From Phytophthora sp. 'mugwort' (lineage: Eukaryota; Oomycota; Peronosporomycetes; Peronosporales; Peronosporaceae), in the NCBI GenBank assembly GCA_033558025.1, contig JAUCEF010000014.1:2604001-2668000 (forward strand): 64,000 nt of DNA. The letters are read 5' to 3'. Each line of letters begins with the position of its first letter. Position 1 is the first letter of the stretch. The notes beneath the pieces were generated by a model. It was not told the DNA's origin and ran no database searches. It saw only the letters and a list, made by a program, of their open reading frames with translations. Both the position numbers and the translations under genes were made by a program. Of this stretch, positions 33,565-44,124 are shown one piece after another.

Positions 33565-33935
33565 CAACTGGATTGATCGGCATTCATTGCTTGATCGAAG
33601 AACGCATAGCCTTCAACAAGCGAGACCCCACTACAGGAAGCGGCATGCAACTCCAGGAAAGGAAAGGAACAACGCTACAAGGCGACCCCGGCCTCGGATC
33701 GAGCCCAGACCCCACAATCGGTGGTAGACCACTCCAGATCGGTACTCATAACGGCAGCAGAGAGAAGACTTCCACGCTGCTCCACACATCTACGTGGCCC
33801 ACCAGGACGCTCAATATTTTACATCGCTGCAAAATTTGGGGTCCAAAGAGAGCAGATCCAGCCCATGAGCAGGTACGCAAGCTGAGCCCAAGTTCAGCAG
33901 CAACAGATAATCGAGAGACCCCTCCGTTAGGCGCC
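33565..33935. repeat. Dispersed repeat family, copy 3 (inverted)
   Basis: Starts GATCGGCATTCATTGCTTG and runs through CTCATAACGGCAGCAGAG to CCTCCGTTAG. It is the reverse-complement counterpart of copy 1 (4854-5285), more diverged. A plus-strand frame (33573-33995) encodes a peptide similar to that on the minus strand of copy 1, for instance NGSREKTSTLLH against the matching stretch in the other copies. This suggests a shared former coding region. Confidence 0.7.
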
Positions 33936-33981
33936 ATCGCGGGTCGTCCCACGGTGGCGGCAGCACCGCTCTTATATGGAC

Positions 33982-34230
33982 AGCATGGCCGCTAGCATCA
34001 AGACGGCCAAGCCGAAGAGGTACCGAGCGCTGGGGTCAGCCAAGACCCTCTGGGACGACGCCGAGCTCGACCTGTTCGAGCGGCTGTGCGCCGCAAAGGC
34101 ATACCAGTGTCGGCGATGATGCTTCAGCAGGATGCTCTGGAGGTCGCTAAAACGTACTATGTTGCCACCCGTTGCCTTCAGCGCCTCCACAACATGGATG
34201 GAAGCATTCCAGGGACGACGACTTTGTAGG
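33982..34230 (+). pseudogene. CENP-B/Tc5-type helix-turn-helix fragment (pogo-like transposase)
   Basis: ATG at 33982 begins MDSMAASIKTAKPKRYRALG then WDDAELDLFERLCAAKA. After a frameshift the sequence reads IPVSAMMLQQDALEVAKTYY, resembling the HTH_Tnp_Tc5 pattern (L-x-W/F ... P-x-S ... ML-x-KA-x-E-x-A) of Tigger/pogo transposases. Only this domain is left and no DDE region is present. Weak but plausible. Confidence 0.3.
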
Positions 34231-35949
34231 CTGCTACCTGTAGTTTTAGGTAACAACACCGAATTCTATGCACGTGAGGTTACTTCTTAAATAGGGGTAA
34301 GCTGTACACAGGGGATGACAGTTCCACCGATATTACAGTACCTTTCGCTCCGTTTCTATGAGAACGGAGTCACAAGACTGGGCCAAAATGCCACCGCAAC
34401 CGCAGGCATGGGCTGGGTGTCATAAGAAACTAGGAGAGCGGCTATAAATTCGAACATTTCGGCAGTGTTCTTGTACTTGCATGGCTTTCTGGTCTTGCCT
34501 TTTACAGAAACTCTTGCCGTGCTGCCGCGGCAATGGAGGATGGAAATGGGCTGCGATTTCTGAAGTGACTGAATGGCTGAGGTTTTGGCGAGGCGACAAA
34601 TACCACAGCTTCACCAGTTGGTGAAAACAAAATGACTCTTAGTGATTGGGTGAAAGGGGAGGTGACAGTTAACACCGATAGTACGGTGGCTGCTAAGAAT
34701 CAGTCCAACCAGCCGTGCATGTTGTTTTTCTGCTGTCGAATTCATGGCTGCAGGATGCCGCGTCAGGCTCACGCATAACGTCCATCTAGTCGGGATGCTA
34801 GACCCGTACGTTCTGGAGCAGATTGAAGCCGCTAGGTGGTATTTGACGATGCAACAGCGGCAGATGCCTTCTGCGTCTCGTTAAAGGCGTCGACGGCGAT
34901 AGAGATGTAGAAGCTGGAGACCCGCGCGTTAGAAGTGGCCATGCTGCTGAATGAAAAATGAATGCGTTGTATGAGAGGTGGCATATGCGTGAGGCGCTGG
35001 CAATCCAGTCATGTTTGGTGGTTACATAGTAATGGCATTGGGGTCTTGTTTTCCGTATATTAGTACTAATTCACAAAACAATTATTTCAGACCGATTATT
35101 GTATTGTACTGGAAGTCTTTTATTTTTCGGCATCCCTGAGAGAGAGAAGGTAGTCTATTTAACTATGCTTAGTTATTAGCTTCCTGATAGAGCCTCAGTC
35201 TTTTCGTTAACGCCATCTCATGCTGTTTGAGCCATGGTGCTGGTTCCAATAGGGGTTCCTCTGAACGATCCGTCTCCGCTTCTATCGTGACCAAGCAGTC
35301 AATGAATCTATCGTGACCCAGCAATCAATGCTTTTTTTTCGGCATCCCTGATCGGAAGTCTATAGGTCGATGATTTCCTTGTTGAACTGACATTTCTTAC
35401 CAGCAACGGCGATATTGGCAGCAACCTCGCACCTTCCAAAGACCTGGTTACGCTAGACTGCTGGGTAAATCCTCAGCTGCTCAGCGTTGCAGCGTCGACC
35501 AACTTCGCTTCCCCCGCCATCGCTCGAGCCACACTCCTACCAGCAGCATCAACAGTCAGCAGCACCCTGTCCATTCCCTTCCTGGCCGCCACCAGCACTA
35601 ACCAGGCTGGTGCATCTGCTACTGGGCCTCCTGGCCTCAATAAAAATGCCGACAGCGACACAGAAGCCTTTTTGGTTAAAGCGACCTGCTACTGCAGCAG
35701 GTACATGTACGTCAGTCGTCACACGTCGCAGGCTCTATTTGGTGTTGTATCCACCAGTGTACGTTCATGACACAACTATGCGACATATCCAAGCAAATTT
35801 ACTTGATTAAAGTATCAGACGCATTTCTATATTTTTTGCCACGGGCTGAAAGCAATCGGTCGCCCCAAAGATTCCTCACTCGCTTGGCCTCTTTATGCGA
35901 TCCACCAAAGTAACTTGACATTGTTTCCCCCTCCACGGGCGCAAAAGAT
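34231..35949. other. Intergenic region upstream of PGK
   Basis: The region is AT-rich and motif-poor. A 26-bp tandem duplication (TCTATCGTGACCAAGCAGTC and its neighbour) is near 35282-35332, and TTTTTCGGCATCCCTGA occurs twice (about 35125 and 35336). At 35402-35790 an ATG-less plus frame is Ser/Thr/Ala-rich with no recognised domain; I do not call it a gene. Confidence 0.4.
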
Positions 35950-35957
35950 CTCATTCT
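35950..35957 (+). promoter_or_regulatory. Initiator-like element of PGK
   Basis: CTCATTCT fits the oomycete initiator consensus (pyrimidine-TCANTYY) and lies 55 bp before the PGK ATG. It argues that translation starts at 36005 and not at the in-frame ATG at 35915, which would lie upstream of the transcription start. Confidence 0.5.
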
Positions 35958-36004
35958 CGAATTCTCCTCGAAGTCGACAGCCACCAACACTCTTCCAAGC
36001 AACG

Positions 36005-37249
36005 ATGGCCAAGCTCAGCATCAAGAACGTGGACGTTAAGGGCAAGCGCGTGCTCATCCGTGTGGACTTCAACGTGCCCTTCGCCCAGGACGGATCCATT
36101 TCCAACACGCAACGCATTGACGCCGCTTTGCCCACCGTGCAGTACGTGCTGGACCAGGGCGCCAAGGCCGTTGTGCTTATGTCCCACCTGGGTCGCCCCG
36201 AGGGCAAGCCCAAGGCCAAGGACTCGTTGGCCCCCGTGGCAGTGGCAGTCGAACAGAAGCTCGGCCGCAAGGTCACGTTCCTTAAGGATTGCGTCGGCCC
36301 CGAGGTCGAGGCAGCTTGCGCCAACCCCGCTGATGGCAGCGTCATCCTGCTCGAGAACCTGCGCTTCCATGTCGAGGAGGAGGGCAAGGGCAAGGACGCT
36401 GAAGGCAACAAGGTTAAGGCCTCGCCCGAGGCCGTGGCTGCCTTCCGCGCCTCGCTGAGCAAACTCGGCGACGTGTACGTCAACGACGCGTTCGGCACGG
36501 CCCACCGCGCGCACAGCTCCATGGTGGGCGTGGATCTTCCTATCAAGGCCGCTGGCTTCCTGCTGGACAAGGAGCTTGTCTACTTCGCCAAAGCTCTGGA
36601 CGCCCCTCAGCGCCCGTTCGTGTCAATCCTGGGTGGTGCCAAGGTCGCCGACAAGATTCAGCTGATCATGAACATGCTTGACAAGGTTGATGAGATGGTC
36701 ATTGGTGGCGGCATGGCTTACACCTTCAAGAAGGTGATCAACAAGATGGAGATCGCCGACTCACTGTACGACGCTGAGGGCGCCAAGATCGTGCCCCAGA
36801 TCGTCGAGAAGGCCAAGGCTAAGGGCGTGACCCTGCACCTCCCCGTGGACTTCATCGTCGCCGACAAGTTTGCCCCGGACGCCGCCCAGAAGGTCGCCAC
36901 CCAGGACGAGGGTATTCCTGCCGGCTGGATGGGCCTGGACATCGGTCCTAAGTCGCGCGAGGCGTTTAACGTGGCTGTGGGCAAGGCTAAGACCGTCGTC
37001 TGGAATGGCCCTATGGGCGTGTTCGAGTTCGACGCCTTCGCCAACGGCACGAAGGGCGTCATGGATGCTGTGGTTAAGGCCACCGAGTCGGGCGCCACTA
37101 CCATTATCGGCGGTGGCGACACGGCCACGTGCTGCGTCAAGTACAACACGGAAGACAAGGTGTCCCACGTGAGCACGGGCGGCGGTGCCAGCTTGGAGCT
37201 GCTGGAGGGCAAGGTCCTGCCCGGAGTGGACGCCCTGTCGTCGGCTTGA
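36005..37249 (+). CDS. PGK: Phosphoglycerate kinase
   Basis: A 414-residue glycolytic enzyme that transfers phosphate from 1,3-bisphosphoglycerate to ADP, probably cytosolic as there is no evident targeting sequence from this start. Conserved blocks in order are RVDFNVPF (residues 19-26), the substrate loop HLGRP (61-65), [44 protein letters not shown] and the C-terminal [13 protein letters not shown] near PGVDAL. Length is normal for the family. It has no introns and GC-rich third positions, as expected for a highly expressed gene. An upstream in-frame ATG at 35915 would add 30 residues; the initiator-like motif at 35950 favours 36005. Confidence 0.97.
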   Translation: MAKLSIKNVDVKGKRVLIRVDFNVPFAQDGSISNTQRIDAALPTVQYVLDQGAKAVVLMSHLGRPEGKPKAKDSLAPVAVAVEQKLGRKVTFLKDCVGPEVEAACANPADGSVILLENLRFHVEEEGKGKDAEGNKVKASPEAVAAFRASLSKLGDVYVNDAFGTAHRAHSSMVGVDLPIKAAGFLLDKELVYFAKALDAPQRPFVSILGGAKVADKIQLIMNMLDKVDEMVIGGGMAYTFKKVINKMEIADSLYDAEGAKIVPQIVEKAKAKGVTLHLPVDFIVADKFAPDAAQKVATQDEGIPAGWMGLDIGPKSREAFNVAVGKAKTVVWNGPMGVFEFDAFANGTKGVMDAVVKATESGATTIIGGGDTATCCVKYNTEDKVSHVSTGGGASLELLEGKVLPGVDALSSA

Positions 37250-38224
37250 ACGGCACTGCCATCCGATCCCTCGTTGGGGAGGAGCGGGCTGTAGTCATTG
37301 TTTCTCGTTCCATCTAATCACAACAAATACGTAGCATTCCAATTCCAATGACCGAGTTTATCGCATACTGATTGCATTAAAGATCTTATGCTTCAAATTT
37401 ATGGATGTTCACCAGTACACTTGTGTATTATAACACAGGGTTACATGTACATTATATGTGATGCGTGCCATGATGGCTGCCATCCGGTCAAGGGTGTGCA
37501 TCAATCTAATATACATACTTCGAAATAACGGACCCACGAGCCCCAAGTGGAGCACCCCCGTGAAGACCGAAATATCGAGCCAGCAGAATGATCTACCGGT
37601 AGTCATGGAGGAAGACAGGATTTTCACTTCCAGACATCTTCAGAGGAACGGATAAGCTCTATCTAAAAGACAGTCTGATTCATCACGCCGGCTTAACAGC
37701 AAAGCCTTTGAAGGTGCCCGGATCAGTACAGTAGTGCACAGAGCTGGTGGCAGCGTTAAGCGGGGGCCAGCCAATCCACGACAGCGTGCCACCACGCTGA
37801 TGCAATGGTTGGCGCCTGCAACCCAAGCAGAAATGCACGGCATTGACGCCAACATGTTTTTGATACATCTGCCTCATGGTTGAAAATCACAAGAATACAC
37901 TTGGCTAGGCTGTAGCCGCAACGAAGAGAAGACGAAAAGCGAACACGAACGCGCAAACTTTAAAGGAATATATGCGCGGGGAAGGATGCTTACGTACACA
38001 ATGCAAGGACAAGAACTGAATAGGCACCTTCCTGCTCGGCGACGACACGCGAGGGGGTACTTACTCCGCGTGATGCCGACGGCCACCTCGCACGAAACAA
38101 CTGCCACACTGGCACGCAATAGAGCGCATCCCAGACCTAATCCCGCGGACGGAGAATAGGTCAAGGCGGCAGAAACCCCAAAACCGGGGCTGACTGGTTG
38201 GGTGGGTGGCTGATAGGCAGGCGC
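37250..38224. other. Intergenic region between PGK and the HMG-box gene
   Basis: No convincing gene. The region carries the 3' flanks of the two convergent neighbours. Minus frames at 37877-37683 and 38348-38061 lack recognisable domains, the latter being a shadow of the HMG gene end. Confidence 0.4.
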
Positions 38225-38920
38225 TTACACCTCCGTAGTCGAGTACGAGCCCGTGTAGCTGATCTGGTCGAAGCCTGTCATGGCGGCGTAGTTGTTGTAC
38301 TGCTGCTGGGACTCGTTGTACTCGCGCTCGGCCTTGTGGCTGTTCCACTCCTCCATCTCGCGCTTGTAGCGGGCGCGGTCGGCCTTCTCCTTCTCAACGA
38401 ACGGGGCCTTCTGCTCGTCCGTAGCCTTGGACCAGGCCTCGCCCAGTTGCTTAGAAATCTCCGTGTTCTTCATGTCCTGATGTTCGGCCTTGATGCGCGG
38501 ACGCATGACCTGGCTGTAGAAGAGGAACGCCGAGGAAGCGCGTTTGGGCGCGTCCGGGTGCTTCTTGGCGCGCTTGTTGGGGACGCGCAGTGGGCCGTCG
38601 TATGCAGCCATCTCCTCTTCATAGCGTTGCTTGTCAGCCTCGGCCGCCACCTTCCAGGGCTGCTTGTCCTCATCGTTCATCTTGCCCCAGGCGTCGGCGA
38701 TGGCGCGCATCACGTCCGTCACCTTGGAGTTCTCAGGCATCGTGGCTTTAATCTCCTCACGCTTCTCCATGGAGAACAGGATGTACGGAGACTTGCCGCG
38801 CTTAGGCGCACCAGGTGCCTTCTTCTGTAGGCGCTTGCGCTTCTTGCCACCAGCGGCCTCCGTCTTGATGGCCGCCCAGGCCGCACCTGCCCCATGCTCA
38901 TTCGCCGCAAGTGGTTCCAT
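38225..38920 (-). CDS. Two-HMG-box chromatin protein
   Basis: This 231-residue protein has a lysine-rich nuclear-localisation-like patch (KKRKRLQKK, residues 26-34) and two HMG boxes. Box A spans residues 38-107 (APKRGKSPYILFSMEKREEI). Box B spans 124-192 (APKRASSAFLFYSQVMRPRI). A short Gln/Tyr/Ser-rich tail lacks the acidic tract of animal HMGB1. Each box shows the Pro-Lys-Arg start and the helix-2/3 Trp (AWGKM, AWSKA). Such proteins bend DNA and act in nucleosome remodelling or, in single-celled eukaryotes, as general architectural factors. Start is the ATG at 38920; no intron is needed. A mitochondrial HMG protein is an alternative, but no presequence is visible. Confidence 0.93.
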   Translation of the reverse strand: MEPLAANEHGAGAAWAAIKTEAAGGKKRKRLQKKAPGAPKRGKSPYILFSMEKREEIKATMPENSKVTDVMRAIADAWGKMNDEDKQPWKVAAEADKQRYEEEMAAYDGPLRVPNKRAKKHPDAPKRASSAFLFYSQVMRPRIKAEHQDMKNTEISKQLGEAWSKATDEQKAPFVEKEKADRARYKREMEEWNSHKAEREYNESQQQYNNYAAMTGFDQISYTGSYSTTEV

Positions 38921-39825
38921 GATCCAGGTAGTCGGTCGCGTCGCGAACGGGGCTTGACTTCGCTTGAGTATGCCGTATAGTCAGCGCAGGCAAAAGGGGG
39001 AATGCGGCCTTCTGTATGCCATAGCAAACTCAAATGGCATATCGGCGTTTTGGATTGGTTGATATGCTTCCTCATATTATCTTACAAATTGTATTGAAGC
39101 CCGTCCCCTACCATTTAAATTAAGCTGTGTCCGACGATTCAACGTACAAAAGTAGTCACTATCGCTAATTAGTGACTGGTATGCTCAAGTTAGCGCAGAA
39201 CAGAAAGACCTGGGAAAAGGCGCGAAGGATTCCTCCAATCATAAACGAGAATATTATTGGGTGCACGCACGTCAAAGTTTTTACTAAATGAGTTTTCAAA
39301 TGTGGGGCGTCGTCCTCATTCTCTGCTCATGCGCTCGATCTTGGCGACAGACGACAACATCGGTCATAAATGTTTTGCGTCTTACGCATTGAATATTCAC
39401 GACCATCACTATACTGTTTTGGTCGCGGTGATATCCAAGTAACCTAGATATCGTATCATTACCATATTGCCTTGGTGAGTTGGCTTAAGCATGGTCGCCA
39501 CCTGTTTTCTCGCTCTCACCATTGAAAAAACTGAACGCAAAACATGGACTGGTTGTCTTGGATCGTCGAATACGTCCGCATTTCGTTGAATAGGAGTATC
39601 AGTACTGCTGAATGTTGCCGTAACAGCACAATATAATAATTGGTACCTAAGAATTTTGAGTGATGGCCAAAACGGTAGCGCCGTGTTCGACAGCCATTTT
39701 ACTGTGCTGCCCATGGTGTCTACCGGTATTTGCAAAATTCAAAAGGTGAAGTTTTATGCTGTTTAGCAGGCAATTAATGGTGGAATCGGTCTCGGACTAA
39801 GCTTAACAGCGCGACAATAGCAGTC
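38921..39825. other. Intergenic region between divergent HMG and PHF5A genes
   Basis: An AT-rich spacer holding the two divergent promoters. The ORFs at 39257-39442 and 39735-39409 have no motif. No clear initiator consensus was found. Confidence 0.4.
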
Positions 39826-40158
39826 ATGGCGAAACACCACCCGGACCTGGTCATGTGCCGCAAGCAGCCGGGCGTGGCCATCGGCCGCCTTTGTGAGAAG
39901 GACGACGGCAAGTGCGTGATCTGCGACTCATATGTGCGCCCGTGCACACTGGTACGCATCTGCGACGAGTGCAACTACGGTTCATACCAAGGCCGCTGCG
40001 TCATCTGTGGCGGGGCGGGAATCTCGGACGCCTACTACTGTCGCGAATGCACGCAGCTGGAAAAGGATCGTGACGGCTGCCCCAAGATCGTTAACCTGGG
40101 CAGCTCCAAGACAGACCTCTTCTACGAGCGCAAGAAGTACGGCTTTAAAAAACGCTGA
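39826..40158 (+). CDS. PHF5A: PHF5A/Rds3, SF3b subunit
   Basis: A 110-residue zinc protein, a core part of the SF3b complex of U2 snRNP that helps hold the branch-point adenosine during spliceosome assembly. It has 12 ordered cysteines (residues 11, 23, 30, 33, 40, 46, 49, 58, 61, 72, 75, 85) in C-x2-C pairs that form the trefoil zinc knot. The near-invariant segments [29 protein letters not shown] and [11 protein letters not shown] are present. Length matches the human and yeast proteins. It is intronless, nuclear, and divergent from the HMG gene. Confidence 0.98.
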   Translation: MAKHHPDLVMCRKQPGVAIGRLCEKDDGKCVICDSYVRPCTLVRICDECNYGSYQGRCVICGGAGISDAYYCRECTQLEKDRDGCPKIVNLGSSKTDLFYERKKYGFKKR

Positions 40159-40359
40159 GCGCGCCGCTTCCCCTGATCGGAGGCGCTCCGGATGGGTGGA
40201 GCGGGTGGATAAATACAGCAAAAAGATGCCATGAAAATACTTATCGATTGTTGTAGTTAAACGTCGCTAACCAGAAATGGGCTCCACTGCGTCGCAGCTC
40301 TGTTTTCTTTTATCTTTTGGTAAGCATCCTGTTAGGAAAAGATGATGAAAATCGCCGCT

Positions 40360-41077
40360 TTAGCGAGTAAGCAGGTAGACTGCCACCGCCAGGATAATGA
40401 TGATGAGGCTCGCCATCCCCTCGCAGTCGGCTTGCAAGCGATTGCGCTGAGCGAGAAGGTAATTCGAGAGAATGCGCAGATGAGTGCATGGGATCTTGAA
40501 TTCATCAGCGAGGTCGTTGCTGTGCTGAGCGCTCCCGAGAACCTGCTTCGCGAGGAGAAACGGCCTACTTAACTGATCCTTCGGCTCCTTGCCTACCGTC
40601 GCCTCTGCGATGCGACGCAAGCAGCTCATGAGGCGCTGACCAGCCTCCACTTCCTCTGTCTCCGAATCGCGCGGACGTTTAGCAGTCCTCTCTTCCTGCT
40701 CGGAGCGGATCTTGTAGATCTCGTGGCAGATGAAGTCATGGAACTTGACGAACTGTAGGAGCTTGTCTCGCACTCCGTCGAAGCCGTCGGCGCTCTGATC
40801 TGCTGCTGTATGGATTGTGCGCTCATGACGTCGTTGTCCTTGTGCCTGTATGGAAGCAAACGGGCAAAGGAAAAATATGATCATCATTCTTACTTCAACT
40901 TGCATCCTGATACACTGTCTTACTTTTGCTTTGCGCACCACGAGCGCGAATGAACTCGGCAGTGACCGAGCAACACGATATGATGCCGCTCCGCCTCGAA
41001 ATTTTCTTCTTGATGACCGTAGAGTGCAGCAACTCGATGCGCTTATCGACCAGTTGATGCTCCTTCCTGCAAATCAT
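40360..41077 (-). CDS. Tail-anchored membrane protein, unrecognised, probably two exons
   Basis: Model: exon 1 41077-40924 (ATG, basic helical sequence including VDKRIELLHSTVIKKKISRR), intron 40923-40806 (GTAAGA...TACAG, 118 nt), exon 2 40805-40360. The phase joins cleanly and the product is about 199 residues. Exon 2 encodes a charged helical region and ends with one hydrophobic span, SLIIIILAVAVYLL, four codons before the stop region, the layout of a tail-anchored protein. An earlier acceptor at about 40848 would give a 76-nt intron but creates a stop in this phase. I do not recognise the family; a SNARE-like or organelle-surface protein is possible. The Polinton is inserted 50 bp upstream of this ATG. 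Confidence 0.5.
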
Positions 41078-41126
41078 TTCGTCAGCCTCCGACCCCACAG
41101 CACGCGCTTGACATGGCTTACACCCC

Positions 41127-41132
41127 AATGAT
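41127..41132. repeat. Left target-site duplication AATGAT
   Basis: AATGAT directly precedes the first base of the Polinton. The identical 6 bp follow its last base at 56861-56866. Six-bp duplications are the rule for Maverick/Polinton integrases. Confidence 0.95.
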
Positions 41133-41320
41133 AGTAGTAATTCTTAGCACATTACGCCGGCAGTTTTTTTAGCATATTTTTACAAAGAGAATAGGTTTAA
41201 TTGTTTTTAATACCCAGCTAGCGTTTCTAACCAGACAACCAATCCATAACCTCAGAGCGCAAGGAGTCATTTAACTCATATTAACCATGTCTGAGATATG
41301 TTAAAGCTCCTTCAGCAACA
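41133..41320. repeat. Left inverted terminal repeat of the Polinton
   Basis: Reads AGTAGTAATTCTTAGCACAT then TACGCCGGCAG, a T run, GCATATTTTTACAAAGAGAA and so on. It matches the reverse complement of 56672-56860, nearly identical for the first 140 bp and weaker to about 190 bp. Confidence 0.93.
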
Positions 41321-41409
41321 GTACCATTCACCTCCCTACTTAACTATTTTTTTTAAACAAAAAATAAGAGGCTATGTATATAGATACACCCAACTGATAA
41401 CATGTCGAA

Positions 41410-41703
41410 CTAATTAACTTTTGGAAAATACAAGGGCATTCAGATCGAAGAAGTATATTCTTCTGATCCTGGTTATTGTCGATGGGTATTCAATCAACCC
41501 AGTTAAATATTGGGGAGGAGATCAAAATATTCTTAGACTCCAAATTCCTAACTGATGATAATTCATATATGATGACGTGGGGAAAATATCGCGGTAAGTC
41601 TCTCAAGCAGATCAGTCGAATCGATCCCAATTACATTGATTGGCTTCGTAAGAGTCAATTTGTAATTGACAAATGCCCTAAGCTCTTAGCAGAACTGAAC
41701 TAA
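41410..41703 (+). pseudogene. GYCRW (DUF3820/ExoX C-terminal-like) double-domain gene of the Polinton
   Basis: First module: TFGKYKGIQIEEVYSSDPGY then CRWVFNQ, no ATG visible, ending at TAA near 41507. Second module in the +1 frame from 41482 (MGIQSTQLNIGEEIKIFLDS): MTWGKYRGKSLKQISRIDPN, YIDWLRKS, ending CPKLLAELN at 41703. Both modules show the G-K-Y-(K/R)-G ... D-P-x-Y pattern of the small domain found at the C-terminus of exonuclease X and in many viruses. It lies just inside the left terminal repeat, transcribed inward. The same arrangement with the same frame change occurs at 24748. Confidence 0.5.
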
Positions 41704-41741
41704 GATATTAGTTTTTTTCTTAAGCTGTGGTATAGTCTACC

Positions 41742-41757
41742 CCCCCCCCCCCCCCCG
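41742..41757. repeat. Long C homopolymer
   Basis: A run of about 16 C residues lies between the convergent ends of the GYCRW gene and the capsid gene. It has no evident function and is one of several long C/G runs in the window. Confidence 0.8.
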
Positions 41758-41762
41758 TTAGT

Positions 41763-43438
41763 CTATCGAAGGTTAGTTCTTGTTCGGACACAACCAATAG
41801 TAACATATTGGTGCCCTGGCATCCAGCATTCAACCTGGATCTGAATAGCTTGGGGGACAGCACGCTCTGTTAGACGACTAACGTCAGCAATGAGAACACG
41901 GTTAGTTAGAGACCACGTCTGATAGTCAGGAAGACCATTAACCAGCTCAGGGGTGAGATCTCCATTGATCGATGCGATTTTAGCTACCTCATTAGTGAAG
42001 TGGTGGAAATCGTAGTCATGGCTGATATCGAAGGTCTGCTGGGAACCGATACGAACATTAAAGTTTCTAATACTGGAACAGGGGTGGATAATCCAAGGAG
42101 CTGAATCGAAAGGGCTCTGGAACTCCTGAACTGCTGCTGAGGCAAAACTACCGGTCTGTTCGGCAAAAGGCATTAAGATTACATACTTTGCATTCTTAAT
42201 AGAACCTGATAGCTGGAGATCGAATGCAGCATTGAGTTGAGCCGATTGCTTACCAATGCCAGCCCGTTGGTAGAACCACTGGGCATAGCAATCATTAAAC
42301 CGAACCTTCTAGACTGGCTTTGAGATGATCGCTTGGGGGTTCTCAAGATGCACAAACGGAACGTAAAGACGCGAAGTGGTAAAAGGGTACGTAAGTACCA
42401 TCAACAGTAGGCTCGAGCGCATTGACAACAGCACCCCAAGCAATACTGAACCCGGCAGAAGCAGCAAGGACTCCAGCCATCGGATTCCCAGTAGAAGAAG
42501 CAGAAACCATGATTGGACAGGTATTACCAGAGGCAAGAGTAATGCTGGTTAGAGACATACCCTTCGAAGCATCCACGGCAATAGTAGAGGTACCCTGATT
42601 GACTCGGAAGCGGAGGCGGATTTGAGGGTTCACCATGAGATCTAACTCAAAGATAGGGTAAAGATCAGTTAGTTTTACCTTTAGCATGTAGTTTCAGGTC
42701 CCCATAATTCCATTAGCCGTTGCGACGCCAGCTACGAAGGTACCACGCGCCAGTTGATTTGAGATTGTGGTAGAAGCTGCAGCAGCACCAAGTGAAGGCC
42801 ACGACGTGGAGAAATCAGATCCAGCGTTAGGAGGGTTCGGCAACAGATGCTTTACAAGACCATCGTTATCGATGCAGGCTCCTCCAGAGAGGCCAGTTGT
42901 AGCGAGCGAAGATGAGAAGGCAGTAGTGTTTGTGTATCCATCTCCAGTAGTCGAGCTTGTCTGAGCTGTACAGAGCTGACTGAGCAGCATCCGGATAAAG
43001 GAATGATTCAGCTCTGTGCTTCTCAACGTACTGAGGGCTGTAGCTTGTCTGAGCGCGGACATTGTTCCAAAACAGCTTGTAATCAGCCATCGAGATAATG
43101 GTCTTACCATTGAGTTCTAGAGACATGCTATCGATGACATTCCAGTTGCCACACTTCAAAGTAGCACAGAAGCGATTGGCAGCAGCGGTCTGAGCAGTAG
43201 CACCATTTTTCATCGAGACCTTGTATGGGAGCATGAGGTATGCATCGCGAAGACACGCAAATGCTACAGAGCCGTTTAGCTGAGCTGTAGCATCGATAGT
43301 GATAACACCATTTTGATACGAATCTTGATTCAGATCGATCACAAAAGGTACACGCTTGCCAGAAGATACCTTGATCTCCGGATCGCTTTGCAGCGAGCTC
43401 TGGTACAAATACTGATCGGATAGTTGAGTTTCGCTCAT
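41763..43438 (-). pseudogene. Polinton major capsid protein, frameshifted
   Basis: ATG at 43438 opens MSETQLSDQYLYQSSLQSDP and a beta-rich sequence including DSMSLELNGKTIISMADYKL. The frame shifts near 42960 (then STSWPSLGAAAASTTISNQL), 42690 (VKLTDLYPIFELDLMVNPQI, RLRFRVNQGT) and 42370. It finishes through 42173-41763 (FDSAPWIIHPCSSIRNFNVR, ECWMPGHQYVTIGC). Total span is about 560 codons, a normal size for double-jelly-roll capsids of Polintons. The assignment rests on start style, size, beta-rich character and neighbours (divergent protease next door); no structure comparison was made. At least three frameshifts prevent expression. Confidence 0.7.
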
Positions 43439-43494
43439 TGTTGAATCTATATGGTTTCTAATACACTTTCGTCGAAATATAATATTATGAGCGG

Positions 43495-43866
43495 TCTCAT
43501 TAACCAATCACCAGCGGCCACGATCTTATCGAGCTTGCAGATCGAATTGGAGTACATCTGGACGGAATATTTGAATCAAATGAAGTACTGAAACCGATTC
43601 CGAAGAAAGGAACCTATTAGATACTATTGAAGCCTCCTAACCTTGATGTAAGGCATTGGACCTGTGTTGATAATGGTGAGTACTTTGATAGTATGGGCGA
43701 AGCTGCTGCTACTAAGTATGGGATCGGTAAATACAATCCTAAGCAATTTCAAGGCACTTACGGAGCGTACTGCGGTATTTGGTGTATGCTCTGGTTGCAT
43801 TGCAAACAAAACAATAAGATTGGACTACTACATCGATTCAAGGATCTGAATCTAACCATTCTTTAA
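43495..43866 (+). pseudogene. Adenovirus-like (Ulp1-clan) cysteine protease of the Polinton
   Basis: The maturation protease would process capsid-associated precursors. The frame reads HDLIELADRIGVHLDGIFES then an in-frame TAG at about 43618. It continues with DVRHWTCVDNGEYFDSMGEA (catalytic His in R-H-W; Asp in YFDS region) and TYGAYCGIWCMLWLHCKQ (nucleophile Cys in the Y-C-G-x-W-C-M block). The layout His ... Phe-Asp-Ser ... Gly-x-x-Cys-Gly matches adenain and the proteases of Polintons. No intact ATG was found and the N-terminus lies in another frame. It is divergent from the capsid gene across about 60 bp. Confidence 0.75.
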
Positions 43867-43899
43867 GAAAAAGCAGGGTTTCTCTCATGAAATATAATC

Positions 43900-44103
43900 A
43901 TGACATTCAAGGAACTAGCAGTTTCAGCGTCGGTTCCAGAGACAAAGCTCAAGCGAGCGTTCAAGACCGGTACTCTATCCTTGACTAAAGATGCGTTGAG
44001 CGGCTCTGGTGCTACGCTTCACCTTCATCCTGAATCGTATGCTAAAGCTCTTCGAGCTCAAAAATCTGGTAAAGGAACGCGTTTAGCTATCACACACAAG
44101 TAG
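43900..44103 (+). CDS. Small basic Polinton protein, unrecognised
   Basis: An intact 67-codon frame from ATG at 43900 (MTFKELAVSASVPETKLKRA). It is lysine/arginine-rich with a HLHPESYAKALRAQKSGKGT centre. Placed between the protease and the pVI-like protein on the same strand, it may be a core or minor virion protein, by position only. Confidence 0.55.
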   Translation: MTFKELAVSASVPETKLKRAFKTGTLSLTKDALSGSGATLHLHPESYAKALRAQKSGKGTRLAITHK

Positions 44104-44124
44104 ATCGGCTATCCATTTAAGCAC

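Noticed and set aside
35402..35810. Ser/Thr-rich open frame upstream of PGK, considered as an elicitin or mucin-like secreted protein
   Set aside because: No ATG in the frame, no signal peptide, and the cysteine pattern does not fit elicitins.
35951..36570. Antisense ORFs over PGK
   Set aside because: Shadows caused by strong third-position GC bias in PGK; no independent motif.
38061..38348. Minus-strand ORF overlapping the 3' end of the HMG gene
   Set aside because: Out-of-frame shadow of the HMG gene end plus non-coding 3' flank.
43627..43866. Independent 79-residue gene at this frame
   Set aside because: The apparent start is not an ATG and the frame is continuous upstream across one TAG with a protease N-terminal segment, so it is the C-terminal half of a broken protease.
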